Shown here one piece after another: positions 56,695 through 64,000 of a stretch of 64,000 nt of DNA (position 1 is its first letter; every line of letters begins with the position of its first letter). Source of the stretch: Camphora micrantha (taxonomy: Eukaryota > Streptophyta > Magnoliopsida > Laurales > Lauraceae); contig QPKB01000001.1 of the NCBI GenBank assembly GCA_003546025.1, forward strand, positions 35,828,684-35,892,683, in the 5' to 3' direction. The notes under the pieces are model-generated. The model was not told the DNA's origin, did not search any database, and saw nothing but the letters and a program-made list of their open reading frames with translations. Made by a program: the position numbers and the translations under genes.

Positions 56695-58320
56695 CCCAGA
56701 ATAAATAGAAAGAAGATAACGTAGATTTTATCAGCTCCAGTCTTCCAGCATAAGACAACACTTTGGCTTTCCATCCTAATAAGCGTTGCAAAACTTTTGC
56801 CAAAAGGGTTTGACAGTCATTGAAATTTAGCTTTTTGGAAGAAAGAGGGACACCCAAGTATCTTATTAGGAAATTTGCTTTTTGGACATTTAGGATTGCA
56901 GAAATAGCCTCTTGGTCCTCGTCTTTGCAGTTTGCATAAAATATTACACTTTTGAACCAATTTACCCCAAGTCTTGTAAACTCTTTGAAATGATGAAGGG
57001 AGTGATGAAGGTTTGCAGCTGCACCTGTGGAAGCTTTGCTAAACACTATCAAGTCATCAACAAACATCAAGTGATAGATAGTGACATCCATTCTCACAAA
57101 GGGAGATGGAATCATATTTGTAGAGGCATATTTATTCATCATGATAGAAAAGAATTCCATTACTATGGCAAATAGAAATGGAGATAATGGACATCCCTAT
57201 CTCAAACCTCGAGTATCCTTAAAGACTCCTTCCGCAAGACCGTTAACCAATACTGAGAATTGTGCTCCTGAGACACATTTCATGAGGATCTTTATAATGC
57301 TCTCTGGAAACCGGAGGCACCTAAGAGCAACCTCCAAAAAATCCCACTTGACACTATCATAGGCTTTGGCAAGATCAAGCTTTAGACACATTCGAGGAGT
57401 GCCTTGATTCAAATGAAAGTTATGGACGAGGTCCTGAGCAAAGAAGATGTTGTCTGTGATGCTTCAACTAGGAACAAAAGCAGATTGCATTGGCCCCACA
57501 ATCTTAGCAATGATTGTTTTTAGTCGATTTACCAGAATACGACTTATGATTTTGTATAATTCATTTGTCAAAGCAATAGGTCTAAATTTATCAGGATAGC
57601 TTGGATTTTCATTTTTTGACACCAACACTATAAAAGTGTTCTTGAGTTGCTTTAGCATAGATCCATGTTGAGAAAAATCCTGAATACTTACACAAACATC
57701 CTTTCCTATAATTGGCCAACACACCTTGAAAAAATGGGCATTAAAACCATTAGGCCCCGGGCTTTATTAGGATTAGTAGCCTTTATCACCTCCTCAATTT
57801 CAGGAATTATGATAGGTTTCTTGAGATAGAATGCATCCTCTTCAGTAACATATCCATGAGGGATGATATGAGATAAGTCAGGAGATTGAGAATTACCTAC
57901 TGGTGCCAGGATATTTTGAAAATGATTCACAAAGACTGCAACAATACCTGATGGCTCAGTGTAGATGTTACCCTCTATATCAGCATTCTGAGAAATAAAA
58001 GATTGTGTCTGTCGCTTCCGCATAAGATGATAAAAGTACTTGGTATTACAATGCCCCAAGTTTACTTCCAAATCCCTAGATCTTTGTTTGTACATGCTTT
58101 CCTCAGCCCTTAGTAATTAATCAAGCTCATACCTTGCCATTCTTTCCTACTCTTGAATATCAAGTTGCTAGAAACATCCACCAAGCACTTCTGAAGATGT
58201 TCCAGTTGTGATACTGCCTCTGAGATTTTTGAAGGAAGAGAGCATTGTGACTTTTTCCATTCAATTAGATGCGTTTTCACTATCAAGAGCTTTCGGACCA
58301 CAATTGGATGGTTAAACTGG
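56695..58320 (-). pseudogene. LINE (L1-type), 5' half with reverse transcriptase
   Basis: Frames on the minus strand, in order: 58301-58110 and 58095-57706 (linker before RT), 57724-57464 (NTFIVLVSK, FRPIALTN, QSAFVPS), 57412-57197 (KLDLAKAYDSVKWDFLE, RT motif A Asp) and 57160-56690 (FVDDLIVFSKA, RT catalytic DD, then RYLGVPLSSK, WKAKVLSYAGRL). The endonuclease domain is absent, so the copy is 5'-truncated near 58320, usual for target-primed LINE copies. Two stops replace expected Arg or Gln codons (CGA to TGA near 57463, CAG to TAG near 57196); other frame changes also occur. It continues at 26192. Confidence 0.9.
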
Positions 58321-59964
58321 CATCAAAATAGGAGATACTACCACTAATGTTGTGAGAAACACCATAATTTTTTTGAGAGAATTTTCAAAACAAAGAAGAC
58401 ATGAATGCTCATTAATCATACCATGCAAATGATAATGTGCTTTCCAATTTAGTATGAGGATAAATCCTTCATATAAAAATGTCATGAGCATTGTAATTTG
58501 TAAATGAATGGTGCACGATGAGCCATCAAAGAATTAATACCCATCACAGAAATAATCATCATAGACATACCCAACTAATCAAAGAAAACACCATCATAAT
58601 TCATTCAACATCAAATAATAATTTATTTAAAAAAAATCCAAGCAGTGAGTTGGGGCGCGCTACAGAGGAGGGGGGTGGGTGGGGTGGGGGTTGTAAGAGG
58701 ATGGGATGGGGGGCTCTCCTAATAGAATGGGATGGGTGCGAGTTGGCAGGGTGGTGGGTTTTGGGGTTCGTAATAGAAAAGGGGCGTGGGTGGGTTAGGG
58801 CATGTTATTGGGGGGTGGGGGGTCGCAACAGGAGAATTAGGGCTGGGTGGATTCGATAACATACTGCTAGGGAGGGAGAGGGAGGAGAGAAAGAGGGGAT
58901 GGGGAAAATAGAGTACCTACAGATGGGGCTTGCTCTGGGGGAAGGAAAAGCCTGACGTGCCAACCATTTGCGGCACCAAATGTAGGAAAAAACATTTTTC
59001 CGTATGCAGAAATTGGTTACACAAAATGCCCTAAGTCTTATTGTTATAGCAATGAAAATATCCATCTATAGAAAATATCAAACTGGTTTTTGCTTCATTG
59101 AAAATCTGGTATTAGTCGTTTCCTGCTTTCTTATTCTTATTGCCATTGACAAAAGCATGAGATAGAGAGAAGAAAAAGAATAGAGAAAGAGATTTCAATA
59201 GAGAAGGAGAAATGCACACCTTTAGATTGATTGAAGAAAAAAATGGAAACGAACTTTAGGTGGAAGGAGGAGCTAGAAAAAGAAAGCAGAAGTGTGCTGA
59301 GTAATTTGTAGCAGAGGAATCGCCTGGGGTTTAAGAGAGGGAAGGGTGAAGAGTGTGTACTTTGTGTAGTGCATGCGTCTTGCACTGGGTGGGAAAAGGC
59401 TTTTTGGGTATCAAGTTGATATTACGTGGGTCCCAGTGTAACATGGAGATTGGATAACGTGATTTATTTAGGAATTTACCCCATTTTATAATTATTTTAG
59501 CTGTAATTTGATGGCGCTAGTCTTTTCATGTTTTTCTTGGAACAGTAGATGCATTCGCAACCAGGGGATTGGTTTGATAACCTTGGCTTAAAACAAAATC
59601 GTATTTTCTGACTTGTGTGATTGCGATTGGCAAATAGGTTTTTTGAGTTATTATTACGGGGATACTATCAATTTTTTTAGCCCCGTGTTTTTGTACAGGA
59701 CGCACATGGGATGTTTTGTGCAAATAAATAAAGATGTAGTAATACGGGCCCAAAAATAAAACGATAACCAATTTGGGGCTATTTTTTGAGATAGAAATTA
59801 ATAAAAATAAAATAAATTAAAATAAATAAATATCTCATTTATCAGTTTTTAAACTATATATAGCAAAGTTTATTTAAAAGGAGAATGTGTAGTAATCGTC
59901 TCCAAGTCAAATGTGAATTTATAAAACTTCATACAATGAAACTCATTTTACAGCATGAATGTGC
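58321..59964. other. Host non-coding DNA; possible 5' UTR exon
   Basis: No protein gene seen. A G-rich block lies at 58670-58830. On the minus strand 59385 to about 59222 is pyrimidine-rich, UTR-like text ending AATCTAAAG/GTGTGC, a plausible donor, which could be a 5' UTR exon of the DCD-kelch gene; TATATATAG on the minus strand lies near 59852-59862. These are weak signals. Confidence 0.35.
58670..58690 (+). repeat. G-quadruplex motif
   Basis: Runs of 6, 3, 4 and 5 G separated by single T, followed by further G runs to about 58720. Confidence 0.85.
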
Positions 59965-61840
59965 CAATTTGTTAGCCAAAACTAGGTCAAACAATGTCGA
60001 ATGACCTGAAATTTGAGGTAAAGTTTCTTGGGCATAAAATAAGACCAAGCACAGGGTTTAATCTAAAGATCATGGCTATTAGGGGTCATGTCGCCAGAAG
60101 AATAAGGTTTGTCGCAAGAAGGATACTGCGACCTAAAGTGTGGTCGAATGATGTCTGATTGACTTGAAATTCGACAAAGAGCCTCTTGGGTGTGTTTTGA
60201 GACGATCCATCACCTTTAGAGGCTTTGTCACCAAACAGCTTGATTTTGCCGCTGGAGGGCTGAAGTTGGGTTAAATGATGTCGGAATTACCCGAAAGTTG
60301 ATACATAGAATCTTGAGAATATTTTAAGATCATCCATTGACTTTGATTGTTGAAACAATGTCTCCAGCGTTGCTGTTGCCAGAAGGGCAGATTTTGCCAC
60401 TAAAAAATGTGACTTTTGCATTTTGGGTCAAACGATGTCGAAATAGCCTGGAATTTGACATTGAGCCTTCTAGTGGTGTTTTGAGACCAACTGCGTGCTC
60501 TATTTTGGAAAATATGGTATCTAGCACTGTTGTCATTGAAAGGTCATATTTGGCTGATAGAATAGTAAAGTTAGGCCAAATAATGTTGAAATGGCCTAGA
60601 ACTTGATGTGTATACTTCTCAGAGTTGTATTGGTGGATCTTGAGCAATCTAGATGATTTCGAGAAGATTTGTTGATTGCAGTAGATGTTGCCCATTCTGT
60701 CACGAGAAGAATCACCACACATGAAATGTCATAGAAACTTCTCAAAAATGGAGTGAGAGCCTGGAAGAACACACTTGTGTGGCTTGGTGAAGCTTCATGT
60801 GACTTCCTTAACGTTGAAGAGGTGTGGAGAGGCATAAATGACATTTTTCGTGTCAATAGATGCCCACTCAAATTATAACAACGAGTTGCATAGATATTAG
60901 AGTTGATGTGCCTCGAAGAGAAGCTTGAGCTTGAACATAGAGCTTTTGATTTCGCCAAGTGTCCTGAGAAATTTTCTTTTGATGGGTAGCTTTTTGAGTT
61001 TCCAAAGGGTTTTATGGTAGTGAGAGGGATCATGTACCATCTTGAGTCAAAGTTTTGAAAATGACATGAGGGATATGGATTTTGTTTTTTGGTGTTTTTG
61101 GATTTTGGATTTTGGTTTTTTATTTTTCTCTTTTTGACCTAATGAGCCTGAAGGCTTTATGTGGCGAATCAGGCGGCCAAGAAGAGGTTTGTTTTTTTAC
61201 CCTGTACCCTAACAAGCTAAATGTGGCAAGTAGGGAGGTCGGAAGAAATTTTTTATTTTTTACCTTGTGACCTAACAAGCTTTGTGTGGCAAGTTCAAGG
61301 GTCAAAAGAAGGATTTTGGTCACTCATAGGGACTATTTTCGATCCATTTGAGTGGTAAGGATTTTTGTGAAATGTCTATGTAGAGATTTTGGCTCAATCT
61401 GATGCATGAGGTGGGGATGGTTTGAGTTTTAAAAGCCCATAGGGCTTCAATCTTGACCTTTTCAATAGTCCAATCAACTCAAAAGAGGCATGTGACCATT
61501 TTTATATGCTCTTTGTAAGAGGATTTTTTATGGGAAAGGATCTCCAGAAATTTGAATGATGCTCAATTGGTAGGAATCCATTTTTAGTTCCTAGGTGGTC
61601 AAACCTCACTCAAGTAGACTAAACCATGTGACTCCAAGCTTATAATTTGATGAAATCTTGGCTTAGATCTCATGTAGGGTTGCTTTTGTAGAGAATATTT
61701 CAAAATTTATATTTTTCTTGGAGAATATCTCAAAATATCTCATTTTCTTAGAAATATGCTGGCTTTCAGTAGAGTTTCCTTCTTTTTAACTCTTTCCTCC
61801 TTCATTTCTCCTCTTTTCCTAATCTTAGCTTGCTCTCTTC

Positions 61841-61848
61841 TATAAAAG
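61841..61848 (+). promoter_or_regulatory. TATA box of relic extra gene
   Basis: TATAAAAG, equivalent to 7329. Confidence 0.55.
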
Positions 61849-61982
61849 CGAAGGGAGATTGGCTCTCGTGGTTTATTGCTTTCTTCTTGGATTTTCAAAG
61901 AAACTCAAGAGCTCGACTTCAAAACCAAGGACTTTCTTCTTCTTCAAGGATCTCAAGCTTTCTTCTGCTTCCTCCTCCATCA

Positions 61983-61992
61983 ATGGCTTCAA
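61983..61992 (+). pseudogene. Exon 1 of relic extra gene
   Basis: ATGGCTTCAA followed by GTAAGT, the same coding start as 7442-7451 with a better donor. Exons 2-5 are absent. Confidence 0.55.
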
Positions 61993-62775
61993 GTAAGTCT
62001 TCTTCTTTCTTTAAAAAACTTGCATGCAGATGTTAGGAAAAAAAGATTTTCTCTTTTCTTTTCTTCTTTCCTTTCTTTATTTCTTTTCTTTTCTCTTCTT
62101 TTTTTATTTTTTATTTCTTTTCTTCACGATGAGAATGATGTTTTCATGCAAAACAATATGCACGTACAATTTTTCTTTGAATGAATGATATCAAAACGAG
62201 GCTAAGGCTCAAGGTTCAATCAACATGGGTTTTGATTTTAACAAAGTTCGATTTTGACCAAATTTGGGTTCGAATTTGTAAGACCCTGACCTGAATGACC
62301 GTGATTAACACTAATGAAGTCGTATTTTAACTCTAAGTGAGATTAGTGGATTTTGGTTAAGTTTGGGTTAGAATAGCTTTTATATAGCTTTGAAGAATCT
62401 TGAGAGCTTTCTTGATTTAGTGGGATCCTTTGGGGGTTCTTTTTGTGACTTTGTGTGAACATGGGGGATTATTCGAGATTCCATAAATTCATACTTTAAC
62501 TCCGTTTGACTCATCTCATTAATCTCTACAACTTTCGTGTTGACTCCGTCCTCGTTCGAGACCTCGAAACCTTACTTTTCCTACTTGGAGGGCGAAACAA
62601 TTTTTTTACACCAAATCTAGACACAAAATTCGACGTCACCAAAACCCTCGAAATATATACTTTTTGGAAGCTAGAATTTATGACAAGCAACTTTCCCTTC
62701 TTCGTTAAACGCATCAGATCAAGAATCATGTTTTAGCCTAACAAGTTTTAAGTTATGGGACGCACCTTCACATTC

Positions 62776-62784
62776 TATATAAGG
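62776..62784 (+). promoter_or_regulatory. TATA box of right-edge LTR
   Basis: TATATAAGG, 499 bp from the LTR start and 256 bp before the GTAAGC motif. Confidence 0.65.
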
Positions 62785-62941
62785 TGAGCTCCTTTTTCAC
62801 TTTCCCTTTTCTTGTTCTTGTTGTTATGGAAAGATAAGTTCTAACCCTCACCCTAGGGTTTCTTCTTGCTTCTTCATCTCCCATCCACACCAATCTTTTG
62901 CCAAATGAAGAAAATGGACCTCATCACCTTCTTCCTCACCA

Positions 62942-63365
62942 TGAAAGCTCTCCATTGACTCTATTGGAAGAGAAATCCATCACCATTGAGGGTCCCTTTG
63001 AGCTAGTTTTGTGTATGTGAAGACCCTACAAGTAAGCAATCTCTCCAATCTTCTATATTTGTATTTGCCTAGCCCTAGAGAGTCTCCATCTTCCTTATTG
63101 GAAGCTTTCTCTTTCTCTTTCTCGGTATTGGTTATTTATGGTTCTAAATGGGTTGAAAGCTCTCCATTGACTCTATTGGAAGAGAAATCCATCACCATTA
63201 AGGATCCCTTTGAGCTAGTTTTGTGTATTTGAAGACCCTACAAGTAAGCAATCTCTCCAATCTTCTATATTTGTGTTTGCCTAGCCCTAGAGAGTCTCCA
63301 TCTTCCTTATTGGAAGCTTTCTCTTTCTCTTTCTTGGTATTGGTTATTTAGGGTTCTAAATGGGT
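62942..63365 (+). repeat. 212-bp tandem duplication in the LTR leader
   Basis: Copies 62942-63153 and 63154-63365 differ at only a few positions. Both contain CCTACAAGTAAGCAATC, so the donor-like site is doubled. Confidence 0.9.
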
Positions 63366-63763
63366 TGATTTGGGGGTTTTCTGTAGCTTGGTGGTTTTGT
63401 GGCATTGGAGTGTTTTTTTGCTAGCTTGGACCTAAGGCAAGTGGATGAATAGATGAGCTTTGATTGTTTGCATGTTTTACTAGAAAATCTTGATTTCATT
63501 ATTTACTCTCTGTGATTTCATATGTGATTTTGCATCTACACTATTGCTATTGTTTCCTTTACTTGTGAAGGGGCATTTTGATGAGTTTTTCCCTATCCTG
63601 AAATGTATGCATGTATGCATTGTTACTTTGTATATCTTGCTTTTGGATTCACATGGATTCTTGTTTTGATGGGTTTCTTATGATTTAATAATATGGAATG
63701 GTGGATGTGTTTTGAGGGATGTTTTGATGGGAGAATGGATGAGGATTGATGGAGGAATGAATG

Positions 63764-63794
<31 letters not shown>

Positions 63795-63914
63795 GTGTGT
63801 TTTTGGGGTGTGTGTTCATAAGCCCTCTTGTATGTGAAGAATGGAGGCTCAAAAAGGGGGTTTACAAGAGAAGAAAGGGAAGAGCCGAAATGCACTTAAG
63901 GGTAGTGTTGTGAT

Positions 63915-64000
63915 AGTTCGCACGAGCGAGCTTGACAGTTCGCTCATGGGAACCCCAGACAGAGGCTAGTTGGCTCGAGCCAAACCTACTGGTCACTCGA
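63915..64000. repeat. CTCGAG/CACGAG word array, cut by window edge
   Basis: GTTCGCACGAGCGAG, GTTCGCTCATGGGAAC, TTGGCTCGAGCCAAAC and GGTCACTCGA; related to but distinct from the T and S1 words. Confidence 0.85.

Larger units (their letters stand above)
59965..62276 (-). mobile_element. Decayed Tat fragment: LTR part plus extra-gene promoter
   Basis: Colinear with about 5511-7975: five LTR subrepeats, LTR end GTGTCAATA at 60858 (from GTGTCAACA), PPT relic, then internal sequence with TATAAAAG (61841) and exon 1 with its GTAAGT donor (61983-61998). It is cut on the right by the LTR at 62277. Confidence 0.85.
62277..64000 (+). mobile_element. Tekay-like LTR, continues past window
   Basis: Starts TGTAAGACCCTGACC after GAATT. 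Same plan as T: TATA 62776-62784, GTAAGC 63032, palindrome array from 63915. A 212-bp direct duplication lies at 62942-63365. Solo or full element cannot be told. Confidence 0.85.

Overview
This is a repeat-dense stretch of a plant nuclear genome, probably a large-genome flowering plant; the species cannot be named from the sequence. Most of the window is LTR retrotransposons inserted into one another. The only clear host gene is a broken DCD-domain/kelch gene on the minus strand. The retroelement reading frames show plant gypsy Tat and Tekay/Del features, and one solo LTR carries a 5S rRNA segment as in Cassandra-type TRIMs. I saw no tRNA gene, intact rRNA gene, CRISPR array or prokaryotic gene.

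Layout. 1-5262: non-autonomous minus-strand LTR element (3' LTR fragment, PPT, 3 kb of non-coding interior, PBS, full 5' LTR). 5263-16005: minus-strand Tat-lineage gypsy element with part of its 3' LTR, PPT, pol 3' half (dual RNase H and integrase), and an intron-containing extra gene on the opposite strand with its own TATA box (7329-12358). 16006-16060: run of N. 16061-22812: DCD-kelch pseudogene on the minus strand, with a hAT-like MITE in one intron and a 2.9 kb solo LTR in intron 1. 22813-24606: host non-coding DNA.

24607-58320 is a nest. A 5'-truncated LINE (minus) is split by solo LTR S1 (TSD CCCAG). S1 is split by element M (flanks GGATG). The left LTR of M is split by a 5S-bearing solo LTR (TSD TTAGG) and by Tekay element T (TSD ACTAG/ATTAG). 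The T integrase is split by solo LTR S2 (TSD GTACC). M also contains a truncated LTR at 49404-51489. 58321-59964 is host non-coding DNA that may hold a 5' UTR exon of the DCD-kelch gene. 59965-62276 is a second, decayed copy of the Tat LTR and aORF promoter region. 62277-64000 is the start of another Tekay-like LTR that leaves the window.

Most notable signals. (1) Tekay-like LTRs share a fixed layout: TATA box, a GTAAGY 5' splice-site motif about 250 bp later, then about 600-670 bp later an array of palindromic words whose sequence differs by family (CTCGAG-, GCTAGC-cored). Element T has TACTAAC plus CAG just before its gag ATG, so a leader intron removing the array and PBS is plausible. (2) The Tat extra gene has four phase-1 introns and a conserved promoter/exon 1. 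(3) A nine-unit repeat near the Tat pol 3' end forms small hairpins with compensatory changes, and its imperfect pairs become G-U wobbles only in the pol-sense RNA. (4) Similar palindromic or hairpin-word arrays occur in otherwise unrelated elements here.
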